Below are positions 20,304-29,026 of a stretch of 64,000 nucleotides of DNA, one piece after another; positions within the stretch are counted from its first letter, which is position 1; each line of letters begins with the position of its first letter. Where the stretch lies: the NCBI RefSeq assembly GCF_003024525.3, contig NZ_CP035936.1:1-64000 (forward strand), written 5' to 3'. Origin of the DNA: Acinetobacter cumulans (GTDB lineage: Bacteria; Pseudomonadota; Gammaproteobacteria; Pseudomonadales; Moraxellaceae). The notes under the pieces are model-generated. The model saw nothing but the letters and a program-made list of their open reading frames with translations, was not told the DNA's origin and did not search any database. A program made the translations under genes and the position numbers.

Positions 20304-21257
20304 ATGCCCAATCTTGTCGTTTTTAGTGGAACTGCGCATCCACAATTCGCTCAAAAAGTCGTAAGCCATTTACATATTCCTCTAGGTGCTGCTGCCGTTT
20401 CTACCTTTTCTGATGGTGAAATTGCTGTAGAAATCACTGAGAATGTTCGTGGTAAAGACGTATTTATCGTACAGCCTACGTGTGCCCCAACAAATGACAA
20501 CCTTATGGAAGTCTTGGTTATGGCAGACGCTTTACGCCGTGCGAGCGCTGGCCGTATCACTGCTGTAATCCCTTACTTTGGTTATGCTCGTCAAGACCGT
20601 CGTCCTCGTTCAAGCCGTGTGCCTATTACTGCTAAAGTTGTAGCAGATATGCTCACTACTGTAGGTATTGACCGTGTTGTGATGATCGATCTTCACGCAG
20701 ACCAAATCCAAGGTTTCTTCGATATTCCTGTAGACAACATCTACGGTACACCTGCTCTTTTAGCTGATCTTCGTCAACAGTCACATGACAACCTTATGGT
20801 TGTATCTCCTGACGTTGGTGGTGTAGTACGTGCGCGTGCTGTTGCTAAACAAATGGGTGATATCGATCTTGCAATCATCGATAAACGTCGCCAAAAAGCA
20901 AATGAATCACAAGTGATGCATTTGATTGGTGATGTAAAAGGCCGTGACTGTGTCATTGTTGATGACATGGTAGATACAGCGGGTACTTTGTGTAAAGCAG
21001 CTGACGCATTAAAAACTTTTGGTGCGCGTAAAGTTGTTGCATACGCAACTCACCCAGTATTGTCTGGTAAAGCAATTGAGAACTTAAAGAACTCTGTTAT
21101 TGATGAACTTGTTGTTACTGACACAATTCCTCTTTCAGAAGAAGCTTTAGCTCTTGGCAAGATTCGTCAAGTTTCAGTAGCAAGTATGGTTGCTGAAACG
21201 ATTCGTCGTATTAACAACGAAGAATCTATTAGCGCAATGTTTGATTCTTATCTATAA
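20304..21257 (+). CDS. prs: Ribose-phosphate pyrophosphokinase
   Basis: Prs makes PRPP from ribose-5-phosphate and ATP for nucleotide, histidine and tryptophan synthesis. The 317-aa protein has the flexible ATP loop and metal residues ([39 protein letters not shown]) and the PRPP-binding loop [17 protein letters not shown]. An AAGGGTG ribosome binding site precedes the ATG. Codon use is strongly biased, as expected for a highly expressed gene. Confidence 0.98.
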   Translation: MPNLVVFSGTAHPQFAQKVVSHLHIPLGAAAVSTFSDGEIAVEITENVRGKDVFIVQPTCAPTNDNLMEVLVMADALRRASAGRITAVIPYFGYARQDRRPRSSRVPITAKVVADMLTTVGIDRVVMIDLHADQIQGFFDIPVDNIYGTPALLADLRQQSHDNLMVVSPDVGGVVRARAVAKQMGDIDLAIIDKRRQKANESQVMHLIGDVKGRDCVIVDDMVDTAGTLCKAADALKTFGARKVVAYATHPVLSGKAIENLKNSVIDELVVTDTIPLSEEALALGKIRQVSVASMVAETIRRINNEESISAMFDSYL

Positions 21258-21275
21258 TATAGCGCTGAATTCCGA

Positions 21276-21302
21276 AGCCCTGCCTTTTGGCGGGGCTTTT
21301 AC
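21276..21302 (+). terminator. Intrinsic terminator after prs
   Basis: A 9-bp stem (AGCCCTGCC/GGCGGGGCT, one G-U) and TTTT loop are followed by T residues. Confidence 0.8.
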
Positions 21303-21356
21303 TCACTAGACTGGTCGAAGGTCTAGTCAATTAAACTTAAATTAAGGATGTCTATC

Positions 21357-21653
21357 ATGGCAAACTTCGTATTAAATGCAGTAGCACGTGAAGAAGCAGT
21401 ACAAGGGAAAGGTTCGAGCCGCCGCCTTCGTCTTCAAGCTAAAGTTCCAGCAATCATCTACGGTGGCGAAGCAGCTCCTGTAGCAGTAACTTTAGAGCTT
21501 CGTGAGCTTGTTAAAGCTTTAGAAAACAAAGCTTTCTTTGAAGAAACTGTAGAAATCAACATCGACGGTAAAGTTGAAAGCGTTAAAATCCAAGCTTTAC
21601 AACGTCACCCGTCTAAAAACACTCCTATGCACGCTGACTTCAAACGCGCATAA
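21357..21653 (+). CDS. rplY: 50S ribosomal protein L25
   Basis: L25 binds 5S rRNA in the large subunit. The 98-aa product (MANFVLNAVAREEAVQGKGSSRRLR...) has the single-domain E. coli-like length rather than the long CTC form. I chose the ATG at 21357 because AAGGA lies eight bases ahead of it. The in-frame ATG at 21348 overlaps that ribosome binding site. It precedes pth, the usual neighbour. Confidence 0.96.
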   Translation: MANFVLNAVAREEAVQGKGSSRRLRLQAKVPAIIYGGEAAPVAVTLELRELVKALENKAFFEETVEINIDGKVESVKIQALQRHPSKNTPMHADFKRA

Positions 21654-21672
21654 GTGTTAATGGTGTAAATTA

Positions 21673-22248
21673 GTGTCAAATATTTCACTGATTGTAGGTT
21701 TGGGTAACCCAGGTTCTGAGTATGCCCAAACCCGCCATAATGCTGGCTTTTGGTTCGTAGAACGTTTAGCCGAAGCTTATGGTATCTCGCTCAAAGCAGA
21801 CCCAAAATTTCACGGAATTAGTGGTCGCGGTAATATTGAAGGTCAGGACGTTCGTCTGTTATTACCTACAACCTTTATGAACCTTTCTGGTAAAAGTGTT
21901 GTTCCCTTCGCAAAATTCTATCAAATTGCTCCTGAAGCAATGCTCATTGCACACGATGAACTGGACATGAATCCAGGTGTCATTCGCCTTAAAACAGGTG
22001 GTGGTCACGGTGGTCATAATGGTTTACGTGATATCGTTCCGCATACAGGTCCTAATTTCCATCGCTTACGCATTGGTATTGGTCACCCAGGTTCTAAAGA
22101 CCGTGTATCTGGACATGTATTGGGTAAAGCCCCTAGCAGTGAACAAGGTTTAATGGATGATGCTATTGCTCATGCTTTATCACGTAGCAAACTACTGATA
22201 AACGGAGACATACAACAAGCCATGAACCAAATCAATGCTTACAAATAG
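21673..22248 (+). CDS. pth: Peptidyl-tRNA hydrolase
   Basis: Pth releases tRNA from prematurely dropped peptidyl-tRNA. The 191-aa protein has the catalytic histidine in GLGNPGSEYAQTRHNAGF, PTTFMNLSGKSV, the catalytic aspartate in AHDELDMNPG, and GGGHGGHNGLRDI. The start is GTG with a GTG-less spacer of only 19 bp after rplY, so the two are likely co-transcribed. Confidence 0.97.
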   Translation: MSNISLIVGLGNPGSEYAQTRHNAGFWFVERLAEAYGISLKADPKFHGISGRGNIEGQDVRLLLPTTFMNLSGKSVVPFAKFYQIAPEAMLIAHDELDMNPGVIRLKTGGGHGGHNGLRDIVPHTGPNFHRLRIGIGHPGSKDRVSGHVLGKAPSSEQGLMDDAIAHALSRSKLLINGDIQQAMNQINAYK

Positions 22249-22399
22249 AACTGATCAATCCATAAATTGTTGAACAATGTTTCTTGCCATGTTGCTCATT
22301 TCAGAGCAAAATGCGCTTGCTTGCTGAACGTAATCTGTAAGTAGAAAACTGATTTAACCATAAGATCAAAATCTTAGGTCCACTAAGGAGACGCTAGCC

Positions 22400-22780
22400 A
22401 TGCTATCTCGTTTATTAAAAGCAAAAATCCACCGTTGTGTCGTAACACAAGCAGAATTACATTATGAAGGTTCTTGTGCGATCGATGGCATTCTTTTGGA
22501 TTTAGCCGGTATCCGCGAATATGAAGAAATTCACATGTGGAACGTGACTAATGGTAAGCGTTTTACAACGTATGCAATTCGTGGCGAAGAAGGTTCAGGC
22601 ATCATTTCTGTCAATGGTGGTGCAGCACTTCAAGCTGACGTTGGCGACCTAATGATTATTGCAACATTTGGTGATTTCACTGAAGCTGAAGCAAATGCTC
22701 ATAAACCTCGTTTGGTATATGCAAACCCAAACAATACTGTAAACCACACAGCTAACTGTATTCCAGTTCAAGTGGCTTAA
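22400..22780 (+). CDS. panD: Aspartate 1-decarboxylase proenzyme
   Basis: PanD makes beta-alanine for pantothenate. The 126-aa proenzyme carries the self-cleavage site HYEGSCAID, with Gly24-Ser25 giving the pyruvoyl group on Ser25. Tyr58-type and Asn72-type segments ([20 protein letters not shown]) are intact. A strong AAGGAGA ribosome binding site precedes the ATG. Its product feeds the same CoA pathway as coaD in this window. Confidence 0.97.
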   Translation: MLSRLLKAKIHRCVVTQAELHYEGSCAIDGILLDLAGIREYEEIHMWNVTNGKRFTTYAIRGEEGSGIISVNGGAALQADVGDLMIIATFGDFTEAEANAHKPRLVYANPNNTVNHTANCIPVQVA

Positions 22781-22794
22781 AAGTCCAAGATTTT

Positions 22795-22822
22795 AAAAAA
22801 CCCGTAAACTGCGGGTTTTTTT
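22795..22822 (+). terminator. Intrinsic terminator after panD
   Basis: A short GC stem (CCCG/CGGG extended by A-T pairs) is followed by seven T. Confidence 0.7.
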
Positions 22823-22892
22823 ATACCTAAACACTCATAATTAATTGCATCACGCTTGCTCACAACGACTCAAAAAAAACCATTAATTTTAT

Positions 22893-23426
22893 TTAACTCA
22901 CTGGTTTTTCAGTACCCTCTTGCCATTTTTGTTGTGCTTCACAATGCAGTGGTTGCAATTGCTCATTCACCAAATCCGCCAGTAATGGTTTACCCTCAGC
23001 CGACACTTTAAATAAGGCGAACCGTGCTTGTTCATAACAACCTGCTAAACCCTCTGCAAAAAAGTAGCTGTCTGATGCTGGAAATGGGCGCTCACCATGC
23101 CCTATTTTGAGCTGTAAAGGATAAACACGGCCCTGCCCCAGCAATATATCTTGTTTAAAGCTGGTTTTTAAAACACGCCCTTGTGAGTCAACCAGCACAT
23201 AAGCCAAAGGCAATGCACCCCAGGGGGCTTGCACTATAGCACCCACAAAATTTAAGTTATAACGGAGCGCCATATAATCCCCTTGAAGCAATGCACGCGG
23301 GTCAGCTGGTGCCAAAGAAACATAAATGCTTTGACCTGTTGCTAAATGTTGCTCATTCTTTGCAATTAAGGTTTCAAATAAAATCAGACTTAAGATGGTC
23401 AACAAGATCGGAATTATTTTTTTCAT
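22893..23426 (-). CDS. GDYXXLXY-domain protein
   Basis: This 177-aa protein has an N-terminal membrane anchor (IIPILLTILSLILFETLIA) and carries the family's naming motif as GDYMALRYNL. Function is unknown. The family is typically encoded with a DUF2157/DUF4401 polytopic protein, which is exactly the upstream gene here: the two overlap by four bases, so they form a translationally coupled pair. Confidence 0.88.
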   Translation of the reverse strand: MKKIIPILLTILSLILFETLIAKNEQHLATGQSIYVSLAPADPRALLQGDYMALRYNLNFVGAIVQAPWGALPLAYVLVDSQGRVLKTSFKQDILLGQGRVYPLQLKIGHGERPFPASDSYFFAEGLAGCYEQARFALFKVSAEGKPLLADLVNEQLQPLHCEAQQKWQEGTEKPVS

Positions 23427-25222
23427 ATCTGCTCCTGCTGAGTATTTGGCAACTGATTACGGCGCACCAAATAAGCCAATAACAATACAGCGAGACCAGA
23501 AATAAAAATGCTCAGACTTTTCACCAAAAAGCTCAGCCCTAAGAAATAATATAAATGAGTAAGCAATAGACATAGTACGACAATACTGCATGCATAGATC
23601 AGCCGATCTTTGCGCTCCAACGCCCATGCCAGCATCAACATGCACAGAAAAATTTCAAAATACCCTAAAGCCAATAAAACTATGGAAAATATCCCCCACA
23701 GCGCCCACTGAAAAATCGTAAATCGTTGCGAACAAAAGTGTTGATATATATAGGCAAATGCAAGCCACCATAGACTTACAAAGATCAGCTTAGCCCACCA
23801 CTCAACAGTAATTAAACTGCCTGATGGGGCAAACAAGTCACGCCCCATCATGAGTGATGCTGGGCCAATTAATAAAATTGCTAAACCCCAAAACAATAAA
23901 CTACGCTGATATTTTTGATCTAAAACAAATAAACCAACCACGACCAAACTATATACAACATAATGCAAGGCATACCAAAGCCAACTAAACAGCTCCTGCC
24001 CCATCTGCCATTCATAAACTGCGAAGTTCAAACACAGCAATAACATCGAATAAAAAGAAATCAACTGTAACCACAGCAACCAAGCGCGTAGACATAATAC
24101 ATAACTAACCAGAATCAATGGAGGCATTACTAGCATTGCCCACACAGGATTTTTTGTCAGCCCAAGTACCCCACCATACATGCCAACTTGTGAAAAAATC
24201 AGTAAGCAATACAGTAATTGATTTTTAAAATGATGGCCGATTTGCTCTCCCTTTCTGAATTGAAAAACTACTACCACATACGCAATAGCGCCACACAGCA
24301 ATGCACCCCATGCGGAGCGCACCATGCCAAAAATAAAGGCCGAGAGAAATATGCCTGCTAACCATGCGCCAATCCCCAAGGGAATAGTACTCACATAAGA
24401 TTTTGGTAAGACCTGCAATATAAATCGTGTAATTAAATAAAAAATTCCAAGACTCAAAATGACCAAAATTAAAAACCCGAAGGTACCTAAATTTAATTGA
24501 TCAATCAGCCCATACGCTACCCACATTAAAATATTGATACCTATGCCTGCACTGAGCAAGCTCACAGCCAAGGTATCTTGCTTGCGGTAGCTTTGCCAAG
24601 CCAGCAAAGAAAGTGGCACAAAAGCACTGATCAATAAAACGGCAGCACTTAGGTGGTCTGCATAGAAAAAGCCAACCATGCTCACTACAGATAAGACCAC
24701 AATCCAAAGCAAAGTATATTTTTCTAAAGCATGATATTGCCAATAAGCCAGCAACCACATGCTACACCACCAAATTTGCAATAGCACAATACTCTGCCAA
24801 TCATGAAAACCCAACTGTACCGAGGCCAAGTAAAGTGCTAAAAAACCAGTCAAACCCAATAAAATAAAAATCCCTGCATTCTGCCGATACAACCAAGGAA
24901 GCAACAAAATAGACCACAACAGAAATAACAAATAACTGTTTGCTCCTGTTTGATACACCTGCCCAATCACTGCAAGAGACAAACCGAGCATTAACCCACA
25001 CAAAGCGTGTAACGTTTGTATCACCGCTTCAGACGCACGAGAAAAATACACACTCAGTACAGCAATAATCAACAGTAATACTTGTGGTAAAGCCAGTTGT
25101 ATAATCTGAGGTAGCATCCACCAATTGGCTGCAATTAAGTACAGGATGCTCACGCCCAATAAGCCAAAACCAATTGCAGCTAAATGATGCTGAAAACTCT
25201 GCCGATTCAGTAAATTTTCCAT
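23423..25222 (-). CDS. Polytopic membrane protein, DUF2157/DUF4401-like
   Basis: This 599-aa protein is almost entirely transmembrane helices (well over a dozen hydrophobic segments), starting MENLLNRQSFQHHLAAIGFGLLGVSILYLIAANWW. That N-terminus fits the DUF2157 pattern and the later part the DUF4401 pattern of large fused forms. No transport or catalytic motif is visible. It is the first gene of a two-gene unit with the GDYXXLXY protein. Confidence 0.78.
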   Translation of the reverse strand: MENLLNRQSFQHHLAAIGFGLLGVSILYLIAANWWMLPQIIQLALPQVLLLIIAVLSVYFSRASEAVIQTLHALCGLMLGLSLAVIGQVYQTGANSYLLFLLWSILLLPWLYRQNAGIFILLGLTGFLALYLASVQLGFHDWQSIVLLQIWWCSMWLLAYWQYHALEKYTLLWIVVLSVVSMVGFFYADHLSAAVLLISAFVPLSLLAWQSYRKQDTLAVSLLSAGIGINILMWVAYGLIDQLNLGTFGFLILVILSLGIFYLITRFILQVLPKSYVSTIPLGIGAWLAGIFLSAFIFGMVRSAWGALLCGAIAYVVVVFQFRKGEQIGHHFKNQLLYCLLIFSQVGMYGGVLGLTKNPVWAMLVMPPLILVSYVLCLRAWLLWLQLISFYSMLLLCLNFAVYEWQMGQELFSWLWYALHYVVYSLVVVGLFVLDQKYQRSLLFWGLAILLIGPASLMMGRDLFAPSGSLITVEWWAKLIFVSLWWLAFAYIYQHFCSQRFTIFQWALWGIFSIVLLALGYFEIFLCMLMLAWALERKDRLIYACSIVVLCLLLTHLYYFLGLSFLVKSLSIFISGLAVLLLAYLVRRNQLPNTQQEQI

Positions 25223-25478
25223 AATTTCTGTTTTAACCCTTTTCTTCTTTATCTTTGGGCCCGTAAAAGCTCAGTGCTACATATACATTTTTATTTTTAT
25301 CATACGTAAATAACGTGCATAGCACGCTATATTTTAATGCTAAAGCTTAAAGCGACACACCCAATAATACCAGTGATAAAGCACTATAAACCTAGCTTCA
25401 CAAAAGACTTTCCCATATTTTGAATATGTATAGCTTGACTAGTCATATAGAAAAGCTGGCCTTTATGCGCAATCGGCT

Positions 25479-25484
25479 TATAAT
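25479..25484 (+). promoter_or_regulatory. Candidate -10 element for the ribB riboswitch transcript
   Basis: TATAAT lies about ten bases upstream of the FMN riboswitch. No convincing -35 is seen at the right spacing; a TTGACT at 25435 is too far away. The rest of 25223-25478 shows no gene. Confidence 0.45.
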
Positions 25485-25494
25485 CAAATGACAT

Positions 25495-25641
25495 CGCTTC
25501 AGGGCGGGGTGTAATTCCCCACCGGTGGTAATTGGTTGGATATTAATCCCCCATAGCCCACGAGCCGATCTCATTGCATGAGATGGCAGATTTGGTGAGA
25601 TTCCAAAGCCGACGGTATAGTCCGGATGAAAGAAGACGACG
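25495..25641 (+). ncRNA. FMN riboswitch (RFN element) upstream of ribB
   Basis: The conserved RFN segments appear in order: CTTCAGGGCGGGGTGTAATTC, CCCACCGGTGGTAA, AGCCCACGAGCC, TTTGGTGAGATTCCAAAGCC, GACGGTATAGTCCGGATGAAA and GAAGACG closing the P1 helix. FMN binding normally represses riboflavin synthesis. Downstream a 7-bp hairpin (25652-25658 with 25668-25674) and about 70 nt of leader precede ribB. No clear terminator is seen, so control could be at translation initiation. Confidence 0.95.
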
Positions 25642-25745
25642 TCACATTTTAATAGCTTACTATTTTCAAGCTATGCCGTAACGCCACACTATTTCACATG
25701 TCCTGAAATGTTCAACCGTACCTTAAAACTTACGCGAGCGTTTCA

Positions 25746-26405
25746 ATGTCTAATTTAATTCAACCCGAAATTTTCTTTAAAGCCCTTCCCCCATCAGAAC
25801 AGCGTGTTTTACAAGCACTGGAAGATATTCGTCAAGGCAAACCTGTTTTAGTCATGGATGATTTTGACCGTGAAAATGAAGCCGACCTTATCGTTGCAGC
25901 AGAAACACTGAATGTCGAAACCATGGCACGTATGATACGTGATGGATCTGGAATTGTATGCTTTACGCTCACCAATGCACTCGCAGATCACCTTGAACTT
26001 CCACCTATGGTGCAAAACAACTCTAGCCAATTCAAAACAGCATTCACTGTCACAATTGAAGCTGCTCAAGGGGTTACTACAGGTGTTTCTGCACAAGACC
26101 GCACGACCACCATTCATGCGGCAATTAAAACAGGTGCTGTAGCAAGTGATTTAAACCGCCCAGGACATGTATTTCCTTTACGTGCACGTGATGGTGGCGT
26201 ACTTAGCCGCCGTGGTCATACTGAAGCCTCTATTGATCTTGCCCGTTTAGCAGGTCTTCAGCCCGCAGGAGTACTCTGTGAGGTCACAAATCCAGATGGC
26301 AGTATGGCCTCAGGCAAGCAAGTCTTAGATTATGCGAATGAGCACAAGCTCACGCTCATTAACATTGAAGAACTGGTACAGTATCGTCAAGCACACAATC
26401 TATAA
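25746..26405 (+). CDS. ribB: 3,4-dihydroxy-2-butanone-4-phosphate synthase
   Basis: RibB converts ribulose-5-phosphate into the four-carbon unit of riboflavin. The 219-aa protein has the active-site acidic loop [14 protein letters not shown], then [20 protein letters not shown] and the [16 protein letters not shown] motif, ending without a GTP cyclohydrolase II domain. It is a standalone form controlled by the FMN riboswitch upstream. Confidence 0.96.
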   Translation: MSNLIQPEIFFKALPPSEQRVLQALEDIRQGKPVLVMDDFDRENEADLIVAAETLNVETMARMIRDGSGIVCFTLTNALADHLELPPMVQNNSSQFKTAFTVTIEAAQGVTTGVSAQDRTTTIHAAIKTGAVASDLNRPGHVFPLRARDGGVLSRRGHTEASIDLARLAGLQPAGVLCEVTNPDGSMASGKQVLDYANEHKLTLINIEELVQYRQAHNL

Positions 26406-26425
26406 TTCATACGCAGTTTAAAATG

Positions 26426-26460
26426 CATCCCAGTTGGAACTCTCCTGCTGGGATTTTTTA
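26426..26460 (+). terminator. Intrinsic terminator after ribB
   Basis: The stem TCCCAG/CTGGGA (26428-26433 with 26448-26453) is followed by six T. Confidence 0.75.
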
Positions 26461-26499
26461 TGGATATGCAAGATCAGCTTTAGATCAAAATTTATTTTC

Positions 26500-27024
26500 C
26501 TACTTTTTCATCAAGCCTAAACCATATTCAGGCCACACTGCTCCTTTGCCAATATTGTTTACAGCATAAGCAACCAATACCAAACTCACCGCGCCCGAAA
26601 GCACTGGAAAAAGCAAAAAACTCCAATCATAAGCGGTTCTACTCGCAGTTAATAAAATAACCAATGGATTCGCTCCCGCGGGCGGATGCACACAGCGTAG
26701 ATATTGCATACCAACAATAGCGAGGCCTACCGCAATTGCAATTGTGAAAATATTAATAGGAAGATATAAAGCAAAAAATAAACCGATTGTCGCAGAAATG
26801 ACATGACCAAAAATAAGATTGCGTGGCTGGGCCAATGGCGACTGTACTGCTGCGTACAACAGTACACAGCTCGCACCAAAAGGTGCCATGATCCATGCAT
26901 GATGTGAATACTGCCCAATCAGCAACAAAATAAAGATACTGAGCGTTCCCCCACAAAATCCACGCAGCAAGGCCTGCCCTGATGGTCGAGGTGCTAGTTT
27001 CTCTTTACCCGCGAATATATTCAT
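26500..27024 (-). CDS. HPP family membrane protein
   Basis: This 174-aa protein has four or five transmembrane helices and the HPP family signature CVHPPAGANPLVI, plus IMAPFGASCVLLYAAVQSPLAQPRNLIFGH. Some family members outside this genus are linked to nitrite transport in chloroplasts, but bacterial roles are unclear. It is divergent from a TetR regulator, with a perfect 24-bp palindrome in the shared promoter region, so it is probably that regulator's target. Confidence 0.88.
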   Translation of the reverse strand: MNIFAGKEKLAPRPSGQALLRGFCGGTLSIFILLLIGQYSHHAWIMAPFGASCVLLYAAVQSPLAQPRNLIFGHVISATIGLFFALYLPINIFTIAIAVGLAIVGMQYLRCVHPPAGANPLVILLTASRTAYDWSFLLFPVLSGAVSLVLVAYAVNNIGKGAVWPEYGLGLMKK

Positions 27025-27040
27025 GCTGATTTCCTCTTGA

Positions 27041-27100
27041 TTGATATTAGATACAGCGCGCGCTATAATTAAAATAGTACAGATCTGTACTATTTGTAAA
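27041..27100. promoter_or_regulatory. Divergent promoters with a perfect 24-bp palindromic operator
   Basis: The palindrome at 27072-27095 has half-site AAATAGTACAGA. On the plus strand TTGATA (27041-27046), a 17-bp spacer and TATAAT (27064-27069) would start transcription inside the palindrome. On the minus strand TTTACA (27100-27095), an 18-bp spacer and TATTTT (27076-27071) place it between -35 and -10. This is the classic geometry for a TetR repressor controlling itself and its divergent neighbour. Confidence 0.75.
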
Positions 27101-27129
27101 TATGCTATTTCAGATGAGGTAAAACCGCG

Positions 27130-27693
27130 ATGTCTAAATCAGCACAGAAAATTTTAAATACTGCAGAACAGCTGTTTAATCAGCAAAGTTTTAGTGCTGT
27201 TGGTGTCGATCTGATTCGAGATGAATCAGGCTGTTCTAAAACTACGCTGTATACCTATTTTAAAAATAAGCACCAGCTGGTTTACAGCGTTTTGCAAGCG
27301 CGAGATGAACACTTTAGGCAAAGCTTACTGACAGCCATTCAAGAGTTTGAAGGTCTAGAGGCTTTAGAAAAAATTTATGACTGGCATATCCACTGGTTTC
27401 AAGCAGATCATTTCAAAGGCTGTCTATTTGTTCGAGCTGTGGGTGAATCAAATGCTGCAGACACAGATATACTTGCCATTTCTCAGGCACATAAACAATG
27501 GATCCGTGATTTAATTCAAAGCAAAACTGCCTGCCTTCCTCAGCAGCAGAAAATAAGTGCCTTGTTTTATCTTCAGCTTGAAGGACTCATCAGCACAATA
27601 TTGGTCGATGGTTTTAATGCCCAAACCTGCAACCAACAAAAAGCGCTGATCTTTCAATTAATCTATTTACTGATGGCTCAGCCTTCAAAATAA
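27130..27693 (+). CDS. TetR/AcrR family transcriptional regulator
   Basis: The 187-aa protein has an N-terminal TetR helix-turn-helix (ILNTAEQLFNQQSFSAVGVDLIRDESGCSKTTLYTYFKNKHQLV, residues 7-50). A ligand-binding domain of unknown specificity follows. A GAGGT ribosome binding site lies upstream of the ATG. It probably binds the 24-bp palindrome in its own promoter and regulates the divergent HPP gene. Its 3' end overlaps the convergent LysE-family gene by nine bases. Confidence 0.92.
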   Translation: MSKSAQKILNTAEQLFNQQSFSAVGVDLIRDESGCSKTTLYTYFKNKHQLVYSVLQARDEHFRQSLLTAIQEFEGLEALEKIYDWHIHWFQADHFKGCLFVRAVGESNAADTDILAISQAHKQWIRDLIQSKTACLPQQQKISALFYLQLEGLISTILVDGFNAQTCNQQKALIFQLIYLLMAQPSK

Positions 27694-28296
27694 AGCACTG
27701 TAAATGCCGTATAAAGCCACCACAACCAGTACGGCGCCACAGATTCCCAGTAATTTTGGATAGACTGCTGAGCGCGATAAACGATTAAAAGCTAAATAAA
27801 CTAAAGACAACGTAGCAAAATCTAGAATAATCCAACTGATGGTTAAAATACTCAGGCTCAAATTTAAATCCGCTGTAATACCTGTAAATTGCGGAAAGAA
27901 AGATGCAAAGAAAATAATATCTTTAGGATTAGAAATACCCACCAGCAAGCCTTGCTTAAAGCCACCTTGCGTATCTGGGAGTGCCACCTGACTTTGCTCA
28001 GGCTGAGCTTCACGTGCTTCTTTTAAAACCTGTAGACCAATATAAGCAATATAGATACATCCCAGCACCTTAATTGCATTGAGCCATTGCTCATTAATAT
28101 TCAACGCACCTTTTAAAATCAATACAGAAAATACAATAAGAACCAATGAGGCCAAATTCGTGCCAAAAATCGTTTGTAGGGCTTTTTTATATCCACCTTT
28201 TAAACCAGCACTTGCCACCAAAAGCATGACTGGGCCAGGCGTTGCAATCATCACAATCACAGCCACGCAATATAAAAAATATTCAGAGTAGTTCAT
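27685..28296 (-). CDS. LysE family exporter
   Basis: This 203-aa inner-membrane protein has about six helices and the family's N-terminal signature ATPGPVMLLVASAGLKGGYKKALQTIFGTN, with a second conserved stretch GLLVGISNPKDIIFFASFFPQF. LysE/RhtB members export amino acids or their derivatives; the substrate here cannot be read from the sequence. Confidence 0.92.
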   Translation of the reverse strand: MNYSEYFLYCVAVIVMIATPGPVMLLVASAGLKGGYKKALQTIFGTNLASLVLIVFSVLILKGALNINEQWLNAIKVLGCIYIAYIGLQVLKEAREAQPEQSQVALPDTQGGFKQGLLVGISNPKDIIFFASFFPQFTGITADLNLSLSILTISWIILDFATLSLVYLAFNRLSRSAVYPKLLGICGAVLVVVALYGIYSALF

Positions 28297-28330
28297 ATTT
28301 GTATACCAAGATCAGCTTATATTCCCTCAT

Positions 28331-28359
28331 TAAATAAAAAGAGGACTATTCGTCCTCTT
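28331..28359 (-). terminator. Terminator overlapping the end of the DUF1289 gene
   Basis: On the minus strand an 8-bp stem (AAGAGGAC/GTCCTCTT) overlaps the last codons and stop and is followed by TTTATTT. Confidence 0.65.
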
Positions 28360-28837
28360 CTTCATATCCTTTCAGTAAATGATGACTAATGCCATCTGCT
28401 CGCAAAAAGGCAAAATCATAACTGGCTGTCGCAAGTGCCAACACGCGACGCTCGAATTCTTCCCACAATGGGCGCACTTGTTTGTAGTGAATACCAAGTC
28501 CACTATCATCGGTAAAATGACGGTTTTTTTCACACAATTTTAAGGCATGGTACAACTTACGCCCTTTACTCGCATCTGGACGCAGACGCACACGCTTAGA
28601 CAAAACAAAACCTTCAACATGACGAAGATCTGCAAAGGGCAGCATGGGCACTAAAATTTGATCTAACTGTGCATCTAGGCGCTTCCACACAGCGGTTTGT
28701 TGTACTGGATTATAAGTATTCCACTGAATAACTTCATGATTGAATCGGCGACAGCCACGACACACTGCATCACCAAATACCGTTGAACAACGCCCTGCAC
28801 ATGGCGTAAGTGAAGCAATTCGACGGTCATTACTCAA
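28346..28837 (-). CDS. DUF1289 domain protein
   Basis: This 163-aa cytoplasmic protein begins with the short DUF1289 domain, including the cysteine pattern CAGRCSTVFGDAVCRGCRRFNHEVIQWN (four Cys, probably metal binding). The C-terminal two thirds are basic and helical, ending in an acidic EEEDE tail. Function unknown. It stands alone between LysE and trhO. Confidence 0.8.
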   Translation of the reverse strand: MSNDRRIASLTPCAGRCSTVFGDAVCRGCRRFNHEVIQWNTYNPVQQTAVWKRLDAQLDQILVPMLPFADLRHVEGFVLSKRVRLRPDASKGRKLYHALKLCEKNRHFTDDSGLGIHYKQVRPLWEEFERRVLALATASYDFAFLRADGISHHLLKGYEEEDE

Positions 28838-29026
28838 AACAAACTCCTAAAATTCTGCTGTTGCTATTAAAACAAAACACAACGTGAGGCCCCGAATATA
28901 CACGCAGTTGCACATGAATAGAAGTCATCTGCATGTACTGTTTTACTCGCATATTCCATCAATACACGTTAAAATATGTGCCTTTCGAAATTCCTGTTTT
29001 TTTATTTTTCTATTTTGGAGTACTCC

